Below are positions 1 through 8,352 of a DNA stretch of 64,000 bases, piece after piece; the first letter of the stretch is position 1; each line of letters starts with the position of its first letter. Location of the stretch: assembly GCA_036387475.1 (NCBI GenBank), contig DASVTR010000006.1, positions 248,001-312,000 of the forward strand, given 5' to 3'. The position numbers and the translations under genes were made by a program. The stretch comes from DASVTR01 sp036387475. Its GTDB lineage: Bacteria > Acidobacteriota > Blastocatellia > Pyrinomonadales > Pyrinomonadaceae. Under the pieces are notes generated by a model. That model ran no database searches. It was not told the origin of the DNA and saw only the letters and a list, made by a program, of their open reading frames with translations.

Positions 1-8
1 CGTTCTCC

Positions 9-47
9 GGTTAAGCGCGGCCAGCAGATATAGCAGGCCGCTTAACC
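9..47. repeat. Hairpin-forming inverted repeat
   Basis: The arms GGTTAAGC (9-16) plus GGCC (19-22) pair with GGCC (36-39) plus GCTTAACC (40-47). There is a two-base bulge (17-18) and a 13-nt loop. No T-tract follows on either strand, so a classical intrinsic terminator is not supported. It lies downstream of the leftward regulator gene that ends at 280. Role unknown. Confidence 0.45.
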
Positions 48-279
48 TTGCGGCGTCTCCTGAGCGTCTGTCGGAGCGTCTGATGAAAATTATTTTTTTC
101 GGTGAATTAATCTAGGAAGAGAAACGAGAGCCGGCGAGGAACGAAAGCCTGCGCGAATCGTTTGACCGAATCGCGCGTCTTACTTCTCTGCGCACTCCTG
201 CGGTTAAATACTTTTGCTAGGGCAGAGAACGCAAGATGAGGGCGTATTGATTAATTGAAACTGAATTAATGAAACTGAA

Positions 280-1221
280 TTATCGCCTGCTTTTCAAAGC
301 CAGTTCGGTTGATTGAATGCTCTGCCGCACCTGACGCTGCATGTCTGCCAAGGCCTCCTGAAGCTGCCGCAATCGACCGAGCACTTCCGGCAGCATCGAG
401 GTCGGCGCAGCGGCGAAACCATTTTCGGTGGTAGGCTGAAGCGCCTCTTCAAGGTGGTCTGCGCTGATTTGCTCGTAGAGCATGACGGTACGCTTGGCCG
501 GTCTGACGCCCAGTTCTTCTTTCAGCGCGGCGACGCAGCGCTCATACTGACGGAGCGCCGCCGTGCGGTCTTCTGCCAGATATTGCAAGCGCATCAAGCG
601 CCTGTGCGTGCGCTCGCTGGCGCGGTCAAAGCGCAGTATACGCGCGCCGTAATCCAGTCCTTCTTCGTATTGATGATGCGCCTCGCAGTAGCCCATCAGC
701 TTGTCCAGCATCGTCAGGTATATGTTCTGCAACTGCTCGCGCTTATACAAACACCAGTCCTGATACCAGCCTTCGAGTAAATCGCCTTGATAGAGACTGA
801 CGGCTTCACGCATCATGCGTGCGCTGTCGTCGTCAAGCTCACGGCCCGGTTTTTTTTGCACCGAGGCGAAGCCAAGCTCAAATGCTGCCACGTCCAGGAG
901 CAAGTCCGCCCTCGTATTGATTTGCACCCAGCCCGGCTCGATTAAAAGCACGCGGTGTTCACACTGGGCTTCGTGTGCGCTGAGCGCGATTTGCAGATGC
1001 CATAAAGTCTGCCGCAGATATTTCTTTGATTGCGTGGTGGAATTGTCGCCCCATAATAAACCGGCCAACGTCTCACGCGGGTGCGAATGCTCCCGGTGAA
1101 GCAACAGATATGAGAACAATTCCTGCACCTTACAGGAATCAAATCCGTCCAATATCTGTTCACCTGTCCGGGCTGAGAATTTACCGAACAAGCTGATGGA
1201 TAACGTCGCCATTGCGTTCAC
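280..1221 (-). CDS. BTAD-domain transcriptional regulator (SARP-like)
   Basis: This 313-residue protein has the layout of a bacterial transcriptional activator domain (BTAD) regulator. An OmpR-like winged-helix segment occupies roughly residues 5-100, opening with a 'LFGKFSAR' strand and containing the 'LLWGD' and 'LRQTLWHLQ' motifs typical of this group. A TPR-like BTAD follows at about 105-255, with 'YQGDLLEGWYQDWC', 'RASERTHRRLMRLQYL' and 'ALRQYERC'. The last 60 residues are predicted helical and may form a coiled coil (leucine- and glutamine-rich, ending in lysine and arginine). It is much shorter than SARP-ATPase regulators and carries no NTPase or sensor domain. It is expected to bind DNA in the cytoplasm; its targets are unknown. 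It stands alone, with no co-oriented partner in the window. The family call is firm; the function is inferred. Confidence 0.85.
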   Translation of the reverse strand: MNAMATLSISLFGKFSARTGEQILDGFDSCKVQELFSYLLLHREHSHPRETLAGLLWGDNSTTQSKKYLRQTLWHLQIALSAHEAQCEHRVLLIEPGWVQINTRADLLLDVAAFELGFASVQKKPGRELDDDSARMMREAVSLYQGDLLEGWYQDWCLYKREQLQNIYLTMLDKLMGYCEAHHQYEEGLDYGARILRFDRASERTHRRLMRLQYLAEDRTAALRQYERCVAALKEELGVRPAKRTVMLYEQISADHLEEALQPTTENGFAAAPTSMLPEVLGRLRQLQEALADMQRQVRQSIQSTELALKSRR

Positions 1222-1912
1222 CTATAGAGGTCTAAGGCGAAAACACCGCACAGAGATATTTTCACGGTTGTGTGAAACGGCGCACGCTTGGCCGGAGGTT
1301 CCGGGTGGCGATGGGCAAGGGCAACGAAACAGTGAGTGCCGCAATCGTCAAGCGATGACTGAAGACTGAGACGCCGCTGCATTGTGGGTCAAGGATAGAT
1401 GTTCTTTCGGACGACGTATCCTTTACGCGCAGGCAAGACGGCGACGGCGGAGGTTACACTATCGGACAAGCTCCGTCGCCACCTGCACTAGAGGCAGCAG
1501 CGTTTTCACTTTATCAATCAGAAGCAAACGGCTCAGCAATAATAGCAGAGCGCGCACCGGCAAACAGTCTGTCACCGAAATCCGAGCGACAGCATTTGCT
1601 ACCTACCTTCCCCTGTTCGCTTCTTTCTACGGGAGCAAGGTCATTACGTGAGGCTGCCAGAGAAAATACAGAAGACCGGCAGCTTGTAAAGACTAAAATG
1701 CCCGCGAGGGTGGCTATAAATTTACGTTTGTGCGAAAAGCAAGCGGAGGTTATACCCGTACGGCCAAACCTGTCAACAGAAATCTTCCGTTCCGTCTTAT
1801 CGAGAGCAATGAGCGTTCTCCTTACGTCTTCCCTCTTCACGCTTTTTGCGATAAAAGTCTTTTTGGAAACGCAAAGCCAGGACATCACATCTTGAAATCG
1901 AGAGGACAAGAA
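1222..1912. other. Intergenic stretch, no gene supported
   Basis: These 691 bases separate the divergent BTAD regulator and DUF1579-like gene. Short open frames here have no ribosome binding site and no recognisable protein. A leftward frame at 1514-2551 mostly mirrors the DUF1579-like gene. Promoters for both neighbours presumably lie here, but no convincing -35/-10 pair was identified. Confidence 0.5.
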
Positions 1913-2494
1913 ATGAACGGACAGCGGCTCACAGCTTTGGCACTCCTGATGATAGTAGTGACGTTGACTGCTTTCGGACAACAAGAGCGCCGCGACCCGG
2001 CAACGCTGATCGCGGCCCAGCGCGAGGCAATGCGGCGGCTCGCCTTCATGGACGGAGTGTGGAGAGGCCCTGCGTGGACGATGCTGCCCTCCGGCGAGAA
2101 GCACCACATTACGCAGACGGAGCGGATTGGCCCATTCCTTGATGGGTCGGTGAAAGTTATAGAGGGCCGTGGCTACGACCCCGACGGCAAGGTCACCTTC
2201 AACGCGTTTGGCACAATCTCTTACAACCCGGCTACGCGTGTTTACACGATGCACTCCTACGCGCAAGGTAACGTCGGCGATTTCGTGCTCACGCCGACTA
2301 TTGATGGCTACGTCTGGGAAATTCCTGCCGGGCCAATGACGATTCGCTACACTGCGGCCATCAAGGATGGAGCGTGGCGAGAGGTCGGCGACCGAATCAC
2401 GCCCGGCAAAGAGCCTGTTCGCTTCTTCGAGATGAACCTCAAGCGAGTCGGCGATACGAACTGGCCTGCTGCCGGGGCTGTCAGTCCAAAGTGA
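1913..2494 (+). CDS. Secreted DUF1579-like protein
   Basis: The 193-residue product begins with a signal peptide (charged MNGQR, hydrophobic LTALALLMIVVTLTAF, then GQQ). A single compact domain follows, with 'MDGVWRGPAW', 'FLDGSVKVIEGRGYDPDG' and 'ISYNPATRVYTMHSYAQG'. This pattern of a one-domain beta-barrel that first states a 'whole-sample' Trp-Gly motif resembles DUF1579 and related lipocalin-like proteins. The frame is open upstream to 1730, but the ATG at 1913 was chosen because it follows an AGAGGA ribosome binding site and starts the signal peptide; the upstream residues are polar and unlike a leader. Export to the periplasm is expected. No enzymatic residues are recognised and the ligand is unknown. 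Confidence 0.7.
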   Translation: MNGQRLTALALLMIVVTLTAFGQQERRDPATLIAAQREAMRRLAFMDGVWRGPAWTMLPSGEKHHITQTERIGPFLDGSVKVIEGRGYDPDGKVTFNAFGTISYNPATRVYTMHSYAQGNVGDFVLTPTIDGYVWEIPAGPMTIRYTAAIKDGAWREVGDRITPGKEPVRFFEMNLKRVGDTNWPAAGAVSPK

Positions 2495-2580
2495 GAAAGT
2501 GAATGCTTCAACCTTAAGCGATAACCCAAGATAAACCACTCGTTCCGACACTCCAATAGAGTGAGACGTTGTTTTTCAGT

Positions 2581-4473
2581 TCAGGGCCGCGCGCTGGTAG
2601 CGGACGTGTATTTAGGCAGGAGGTTCATCCCGCAAACGGGACACTCGCCGGAATGAGCGTGGACGACCTCATCGCATTCATAAGGGCAAGGAGGACAGAC
2701 GTAACCAGACACCACCAACCGGCTTCTGTTGACGCTTTGCGGTCTGGCATCCTGATTGGCGATTTGCCACGTCGTCCCGAAGACGAGCCGCACGACTCTC
2801 GCCAGATGTTCATAGTCAATGGTGTGCGGCTCATCGCTGACCTGGTGATAATGCTCTGTGAGTCCGGTTGAATAATAGATGTAGGGGATAAGCTGCGATT
2901 GGAAGGCGAGATGGTCAGAGCCAAAAGTTGAGGGTGCTGGGCCACTTGTTAAATCGAGGTTGACGTTTGTCGCTTCTTTGACGCGCCTGTTCGTCTCAAT
3001 TAATTCCTGCGAAAGCTTCTCGTCGCCGACGATGTAAATGTAGTTCCGGCTGCTGGTCGGATGCCTCTGGTCTATCCCGCCGACTCCGTCCATATTGATT
3101 TGGGCGACAGTTTTTTCGAGCGGGACAAGCGGCTCTCGAAGTGCGTAATAGTTTGAGCCGAGCAGTCCCCTCTCTTCCCCTGTGAAATTGATGAACAGAA
3201 GAGAGCGGCGCGGCCCAAAGCCGTCGCGCTTAGCTTTCATAAACGCCTGCGCCAATTCCAGAGATGCGACGACGCCGGAGCTATCGTCTGCGGCCCCGTT
3301 AAATATCTGGTCGCCTTTGAGCGCCGGGTTGATGCCGAGATGGTCGTAGTGTGAAGAGATGACGACTACTTCATCTTTGAGTTGCGAATCGGAGCCTTCG
3401 ATGAAGGCCAGCACGTTCTCCGTCTCCAGTTCCTTGAATTGTTCGACGGTTGTCTTGACCTTTATGCCCTTCACGTCGAACACCACTGGCTTGAGGTTTT
3501 GATTAATCTGCTGTCTCAATTCCTCAATGGTCTGGCCGGAAGGCGCAAGGATTTGATTCGCAAGCTTAGTGGAAATCGCGTAGGTCGGCGGGAAAGGAGA
3601 TTGATTCAGCGATAGCGGGCCGAGGCGCTGCGCCGCGCGAAAAGCTGCGCCAACATCGTCTGCGAATGTGCCCTGCGTGCGTGGGCCAGCATGTCTCACC
3701 AGGAGGACGCCTGCGGGACGGCCTGCGGCAAAGAGCGCCTTTCTCTTCGGCATAAAACTCTCGGCCCACTTCGTAGGCTGCTGCTCTGCTGTCGGAAAGA
3801 GGCCCTTCGCACCCGTTGACACAGGCTCATCCGCCAGCATCATCACCCACTTGCCCTCAATCGAAATCCCTTTCGCGGCCAGCGCAGAGTAGTCATTATA
3901 ATCGAGTTCATCCTCCGCAATGCCATAGCCCGCGAAGACCACATCGCCGCTGGCGCTCACGATGTTTCCCGTCATGAAGTAAGACAAATCGTCGTGAGCC
4001 TCCGGCGAAAAGGCGCTTGAAGCTACAGTGCTTCCATTGGCGACGACTTCCAGATGTGTCTTCTTGGGCGTCCGCTTATAGACGTTGAACGGTTGAAAGT
4101 AGGTTGCCGGGGAAAGCGGCTCAACCTTTTTGCTAGTCCCTCTGGGAGCAAGGCCCATCAGCCGATACTGCGAAGCCAGATATTGCGCGGCGAGTTTTTG
4201 CCCTCGCGTTGTCGTCTCACGACCTTCGAACAAATCCGAGGCAAGAAAATAGAGGCGCGCGGCGAGTGCTTCCGTCGTAATCGTTTGCTGATAACGCTGT
4301 ACGAGTGCTGGCTTGCCAAGGGCCGTCGGCGTGACTTCGGATGAAGTCTTGCGCGCCCCTGAATGACCAGCGGCGCTCTGCGCGATGTCGAGCAGGATGG
4401 AGAGGAAGAGCAGCGCAAACGCCGCTATGATGATGACTCTTGGCGTACTTTTCGAGACGTTCGGCAGCTTCAT
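2581..4473 (-). CDS. Secreted M28-family zinc aminopeptidase with C-terminal metal-binding motif
   Basis: The 630-residue protein starts with an N-terminal membrane/signal segment (about residues 12-32) and carries an M28 zinc peptidase domain. Family metal ligands are visible: H and D in 'SSHYDHLGINP', D in 'GAADDSSGVVASLE', the catalytic EE pair in 'FTGEERGLLGS', D in 'INMDGVGG' and the late H in 'TEHYHQVSDEPHT'. An inserted PA-like domain is likely before the catalytic core (about 150-330, with 'VFAGYGIAEDELDYNDY'). The last 35 residues form a cysteine-rich unit with CxxC pairs and 'CPVCGMNLLPK', resembling the heavy-metal-binding domain found in copper and efflux proteins. A good ribosome binding site (AAGGAG) precedes the ATG. 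The product probably trims peptides outside the cytoplasm. Family confidence is high; the substrate is unknown. Confidence 0.9.
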   Translation of the reverse strand: MKLPNVSKSTPRVIIIAAFALLFLSILLDIAQSAAGHSGARKTSSEVTPTALGKPALVQRYQQTITTEALAARLYFLASDLFEGRETTTRGQKLAAQYLASQYRLMGLAPRGTSKKVEPLSPATYFQPFNVYKRTPKKTHLEVVANGSTVASSAFSPEAHDDLSYFMTGNIVSASGDVVFAGYGIAEDELDYNDYSALAAKGISIEGKWVMMLADEPVSTGAKGLFPTAEQQPTKWAESFMPKRKALFAAGRPAGVLLVRHAGPRTQGTFADDVGAAFRAAQRLGPLSLNQSPFPPTYAISTKLANQILAPSGQTIEELRQQINQNLKPVVFDVKGIKVKTTVEQFKELETENVLAFIEGSDSQLKDEVVVISSHYDHLGINPALKGDQIFNGAADDSSGVVASLELAQAFMKAKRDGFGPRRSLLFINFTGEERGLLGSNYYALREPLVPLEKTVAQINMDGVGGIDQRHPTSSRNYIYIVGDEKLSQELIETNRRVKEATNVNLDLTSGPAPSTFGSDHLAFQSQLIPYIYYSTGLTEHYHQVSDEPHTIDYEHLARVVRLVFGTTWQIANQDARPQSVNRSRLVVSGYVCPPCPYECDEVVHAHSGECPVCGMNLLPKYTSATSARP

Positions 4474-4568
4474 GTGCGACTCCTTATCAAGCAGTGAGGC
4501 CGTTTCAAAATTAGCAGATTAGCTAAGTTGATTCTTCCTGAGTCAATTCTTTGCGCCTTCGGTTTTAC

Positions 4569-4639
4569 CTTTGCGCCTTTGCGAGAAAATCAGTGTTTCA
4601 CGCAAAGGCGCAAAGAGAGAAAAACGCAAAGGCGTAAAG
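4569..4639. repeat. CGCAAAGGCGCAAAG palindrome plus third copy
   Basis: A perfect 15-bp inverted repeat (CTTTGCGCCTTTGCG at 4569-4583 and its complement at 4601-4615) encloses a 17-nt loop. A third, slightly diverged direct copy (CGCAAAGGCGTAAAG) lies at 4625-4639. The unit sits between the M28 peptidase gene start and the end of the DJ-1-like gene. Palindromes of this type are dispersed intergenic repeats in many bacterial genomes (from memory). It could form a hairpin in the leftward transcript downstream of the DJ-1-like gene. Confidence 0.7.
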
Positions 4640-4706
4640 AACGGCGGCGTGTTTTCAAATGCGCGTGGGTTTTAGTCGCTCAACCTTGTTGCCCTGCGCG
4701 TCCGCT

Positions 4707-5816
4707 TCACCTGCTTGGCAGGCGTGCACTACTACTGTTGGCGCGAGTGATCTTCACAGAAAGCGTAAAGCTGTTTGCTACTCCGCCCACAGGCTCGACG
4801 CGAACGACGCCATTCCAGGTAGCGCCTTTTTCATCCGTAAAGCGCCACGTACTTTGCGTCGCGCCCTTGTGTGCTCCCTTATCCACGCGAGTCCATTTGA
4901 CGTTCGACTGCCCGCCATACGTCTTATTACTCGCGATGGTATTATTCACGCTCTCTAGTATGTCAGCCGCCGCCTGCTCGCTCACGACCGCCCACTTGTT
5001 CTCCCATTGATCTAAACTCCCTTCGCGGCTGAGCGGCTTCCATCCTCCGTCCGAGACCTTCACGTCATAGTTAAAGCGCATGTACTTATCAGCCAGAGCC
5101 GCCCGGACAAATTTCGATTCAGGGTCCCAGTTGTATTCCATCCCAAGCGCCGCCATCTGCGCTGTGCCCCTGCCAAACAATCTTTCGATGACGTGCAGCG
5201 CGCCATCAATTCCAGACGAAAGGCCAGCGGCGGTAATAAACTTTCCGTTGTCCACGAAACGCCTGTCGTCAACGACCTTCACCTTCGGCGCGGCTTCTCT
5301 GAGCAGAGGAATTAAATTAGCCGTCGTCGTCGCTTCCAATCCGTCGAGCAGATTGGCTTTGGCGAGGATAAAAGCTCCGTTGCAGACAGAGAGGACTATC
5401 TCCGCGCTGTTAGCGTTCTCCTGAACCCACTTAATCACATTCGGATTAGCCAACTGGCCTCGCACGTCGCCGCCGGGAACGAGCAGCACGTCCGGCTTCG
5501 GCGCATTTTCAAAGCTGTACCTGGGATTGACGCTCATCCCCATCGAAGTAGTGATGGGGTTGGTTTTCTCCGACACGGTGTAGATGTTGAACGCATGTGT
5601 ATCGCCGATGTGAACATGGCCGAAGGTTTCATACGGGCCTGTGTAGTCAATAATCTGCACGCCGTCAAAAATTAGAATCGCGAGGTTTCGCGGAGCAGAT
5701 GTTCGTTGCGGCTTGGCACTGGGCGCGGCTTTGTCTGCCTGAGCGCAGGCAGGCTGGCTCAAGTTAAGGAATCCCGCTAGCATCAGCAGCGCCATTATCA
5801 ATTGAATTCTTTTCAT
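4707..5816 (-). CDS. Secreted DJ-1/PfpI-family protein
   Basis: The 369-residue product has a signal peptide ending near 'PACAQA'. It then has a DJ-1/PfpI glutamine-amidotransferase-like domain of the kind found in GlxA-type regulators (residues about 43-225: 'LAILIFDGVQIIDYTGPYETFG', 'VLLVPGGDVRG', the nucleophile elbow 'SVCNGAFILA', and 'TAAGLSSGIDGALH'). There is no AraC-type helix-turn-helix. Instead a roughly 140-residue C-terminal region follows that I do not recognise. The intact cysteine elbow suggests catalysis or thiol chemistry, but family members vary and the activity cannot be read from sequence. The ATG has a GGAG site at suitable distance. The gene lies directly upstream of, and is co-oriented with, the M28 peptidase; the gap holds a palindromic repeat. 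Confidence 0.85.
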   Translation of the reverse strand: MKRIQLIMALLMLAGFLNLSQPACAQADKAAPSAKPQRTSAPRNLAILIFDGVQIIDYTGPYETFGHVHIGDTHAFNIYTVSEKTNPITTSMGMSVNPRYSFENAPKPDVLLVPGGDVRGQLANPNVIKWVQENANSAEIVLSVCNGAFILAKANLLDGLEATTTANLIPLLREAAPKVKVVDDRRFVDNGKFITAAGLSSGIDGALHVIERLFGRGTAQMAALGMEYNWDPESKFVRAALADKYMRFNYDVKVSDGGWKPLSREGSLDQWENKWAVVSEQAAADILESVNNTIASNKTYGGQSNVKWTRVDKGAHKGATQSTWRFTDEKGATWNGVVRVEPVGGVANSFTLSVKITRANSSSARLPSR

Positions 5817-6080
5817 GACTTGTCTCCTTCATCAAAAATTGCGCCTCACACCGTTTGCGAGGTCACCTAACGCTTCGTTACAAGCAGCATACGCCGTCTT
5901 TTACCTGACGGATGCGGGTTTGCAGTGAAGCGCGTCGAGATTGCTGTCAACGGCAAATAGCGGCTGTCAGTTGTGCCTAGCGTTGGCGAGAAGCAGATGG
6001 ATTCGATGAAGTGCTGAAGTTTAAGCGAAAGTAGTTTTGAGGAATCTCCCCTGGCTGCGGGAGGCTAATGGTCTTTGCTA

Positions 6081-6887
6081 TTAATCGTAGTCGTTCATGA
6101 TGAGTTCTTCGAGGCGCTCGCGACGGCTGCGGCTGAGTTTTAACTGTGTGCCATTCTTAAGGACGACGACATATTCCCCGTTCGGATTCTGGTGTAGCTC
6201 TTTAACGCGGTCGAAGTTAACGATGGTCGAGCGGTGAATACGCAAAAATCTTTTCGGGTCAAGCTTCTCTTCCAACTCGTTCATGCTGACACGAAGCAGG
6301 TGAGACTTATCCGCGATGTGCAGCTTGATGTAATAGTCATCGGCAGAAATCCAATCGACATCGGAAGCCTTGATGAAGGCCACCCGGCCACTTGATCTAA
6401 TCATAAACTTTGTGAGAAAGCCTTTTCGCTTAGCGCCGAGTGTTTCTCTTCCGGCTTGCTCGCCGAGCAAAGCCAGCAAGCTTTGGCTGAGCTTATTTAT
6501 CTCCTTCAATTCGACGTGGGTCTTGGCTTGCCGCAGCGCCTCCTCGAATCTTTTGTCGGTGAACGGCTTGAGCAAATAATCAAGGGCGTGCAATTCAAAA
6601 GCCTTCAGCGCATAGCTATCAAAGGCCGTGACAAAAACAATGGCCGGGATTTGCTCGTGCTCGATTTTCGCTAAGGTTTCAAAGCCGTTCATTCCCGGCA
6701 TCTGAATATCCAGAAAGAGCAGGTCTGGAAGCTGGCGACGGATGAACTTAATGGTCTCAAGTCCGCTGCTGCACTCGCCGATAATTTCTATCTCCGGGTC
6801 TGTGGCGAGCAGGTCTCTGATTGTGCGCCGGGCCAGCGGCTCGTCGTCAACAATCAGGGTCTTAATCTTTCTCGTCTTCGTGCTCAT
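6081..6887 (-). CDS. LytTR-family response regulator
   Basis: This is a 268-residue response regulator. The receiver domain (residues about 8-125) shows the acidic pocket 'VDDEP', the phospho-acceptor Asp in 'LLFLDIQMPGMNG', the Thr in 'FVTAFDSYAL' and the Lys in 'YLLKPF'. A linker leads to a C-terminal LytTR DNA-binding domain (about 165-265: 'IRSSGRVAFIKASDVDWISADDYY', 'FLRIHRSTIVNFDRV', 'LKLSRSRRERL'). The start overlaps the end of the sensor kinase gene by four bases (ATGA), so the two are translationally coupled. It should receive phosphate from the adjacent LytS-type kinase and regulate genes at LytTR-type direct repeats; one candidate lies upstream of the kinase gene (8081-8111). Confidence 0.95.
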   Translation of the reverse strand: MSTKTRKIKTLIVDDEPLARRTIRDLLATDPEIEIIGECSSGLETIKFIRRQLPDLLFLDIQMPGMNGFETLAKIEHEQIPAIVFVTAFDSYALKAFELHALDYLLKPFTDKRFEEALRQAKTHVELKEINKLSQSLLALLGEQAGRETLGAKRKGFLTKFMIRSSGRVAFIKASDVDWISADDYYIKLHIADKSHLLRVSMNELEEKLDPKRFLRIHRSTIVNFDRVKELHQNPNGEYVVVLKNGTQLKLSRSRRERLEELIMNDYD

Positions 6888-8050
6888 CCGACTGAGGCCA
6901 GTTCATAGCTGACACGAAAAGGGATTGCGATAGCGACCGTCATCCCGCCCGATTCGCCGTTGCGAAGCTCGAAGCGATGCTGCGTCCCGTAGAGATGTTT
7001 GAGCCGCTCGCTGGTATTGGCAAGACCGATGCCTTCGCTTTCCTCCATCCGCCAACCGGATTGCAAGCCCGGCCCGTCATCGCAAACCCTGATGCGCAGC
7101 ATATCATCATCGCGGTAGGTATTGATGACAATGACACCTGCGGAATCGTTGAGCGAGATGCCATGACGGATAGCATTTTCCACCAGCGGTTGAAGAATCA
7201 GATTCGGCACCAACGCACCGAGCGTCTCAGGCGCTATTTCCATTCGCACCGTCAAGCGGTCGGAAAAGCGCGCCTTCTGGATATCAAGGTAAAGCTCTGT
7301 GAATTTCAACTCTTCCCTGAGCGACACTTCCTGCTCGTCTGCATTATCCAGGGCACGGCGCAGGAGGTCGCTGAGGCCCACGATCATATTGACGGCTGGC
7401 GCTTTCTCATTACCGCGCACCAGACCGGCTATGGTGTGTAGAGTGTTAAAGAGGAAATGCGGATGAAGTTGCATCTTGAGCGACTCTAACCGGGCCTCGG
7501 CCAGTTGCGCCTTCAACTGCGAAGCCAGCGTCTCGCGTTCGCGGTATCTTTCGCGGTAATCAAATGCGTAGCCGACGCCGAGGATGGCCCAGTAGACGAA
7601 GAAGTCGAAGAGGAAAAAAGTCCTCAATTCGCTTTGATACTGGAGCAGGAAAGGACGCGTATCGCTCCACACGTCAAACGGCTGGATGAGCATTCTTAAA
7701 GAAGTAGCGGCGGCGGTATGAATAGCAGCGATAATAACACCCAGGGCAAGGTGAACCAGCAAACCTCTCAACCACGCTCGTCCCTCGCAAGGGAATCTTC
7801 GCCCCATGCCGAGAATCAAAGGCGACAGACAGCCCCAGATGTACCAGACCGTCAACTGCCAGAAAACGATGCGCCACCATGAATGATGCATACGCGGGTT
7901 ATGCAGCATCTCAAAATAGATTTGATTGGCGTAGAGGAAGCTGAAAAACGTCCAGAAGCCAAAGAGGATGGCCCACTTCAGCCAATTAATTTTAATCTTC
8001 TGCGGCGCGCTCACCTCCGCGCTATAAGTTATCTGGACAGCATTTTTCAT
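6884..8050 (-). CDS. LytS-type membrane sensor histidine kinase
   Basis: The 388-residue protein has four likely transmembrane segments in its first 175 residues (for example 'WAILFGFWTFFSFLYA' and 'GLLVHLALGVIIAAIHTA'). A His_kinase domain follows with the phospho-acceptor histidine in 'QLHPHFLFNTLHTIAGLV', and then a GHKL ATPase domain ('LVENAIRHGI' N-box, 'VCDDGPGLQ' G1 box, 'GIGLANTSERL'). This is the standard arrangement of LytS/YpdA-type kinases. It is the first gene of a two-gene operon with the LytTR regulator. There is no recognisable periplasmic ligand domain, so the signal may be sensed within the membrane. The family call is firm; the stimulus is unknown. Confidence 0.93.
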   Translation of the reverse strand: MKNAVQITYSAEVSAPQKIKINWLKWAILFGFWTFFSFLYANQIYFEMLHNPRMHHSWWRIVFWQLTVWYIWGCLSPLILGMGRRFPCEGRAWLRGLLVHLALGVIIAAIHTAAATSLRMLIQPFDVWSDTRPFLLQYQSELRTFFLFDFFVYWAILGVGYAFDYRERYRERETLASQLKAQLAEARLESLKMQLHPHFLFNTLHTIAGLVRGNEKAPAVNMIVGLSDLLRRALDNADEQEVSLREELKFTELYLDIQKARFSDRLTVRMEIAPETLGALVPNLILQPLVENAIRHGISLNDSAGVIVINTYRDDDMLRIRVCDDGPGLQSGWRMEESEGIGLANTSERLKHLYGTQHRFELRNGESGGMTVAIAIPFRVSYELASVG

Positions 8051-8080
8051 CGCTTCAATTATACACTGACGCTTCCGTCG

Positions 8081-8111
8081 GGCTTGAGAATTGGCATGAT
8101 GGCTTGAGAAT
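8081..8111 (-). promoter_or_regulatory. Direct repeat, candidate LytTR regulator site
   Basis: The 11-mer GGCTTGAGAAT occurs at 8081-8091 and 8101-8111, a 20-bp period, 31-61 bases upstream of the sensor-kinase start. LytTR-domain regulators are known to bind pairs of short direct repeats about two helical turns apart, so this is a plausible autoregulatory site. It could equally serve the divergent gene at 8353. Confidence 0.4.
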
Positions 8112-8352
8112 CCTTTGTCTCAGCACAGCTTAAGCTTCAAAAGCGCGCGGTTGATTCTCTTAGTGAGGATACCTGCAACGAAAACTCCGCAGGTCTGACT
8201 ATTCAGTGAACGGTAGGGTTGGTGCAGCGAACAGACGTTTTCCGGCGTTGAGTTGCTCCGGACTATTTCTCAAAAAATAGTGATTCATTCCACGATTCTT
8301 TTCCGCGTTTATCTGTAGAGCATGATTTTACCTGCAAGCAAAGGACGTACAA

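Noticed and set aside
1514..2551. Long leftward frame of 345 codons opposite the DUF1579-like gene
   Set aside because: Composition is Arg/Ser-rich with no domain pattern. The opposite strand has a signal peptide, ribosome binding site and a recognisable fold.
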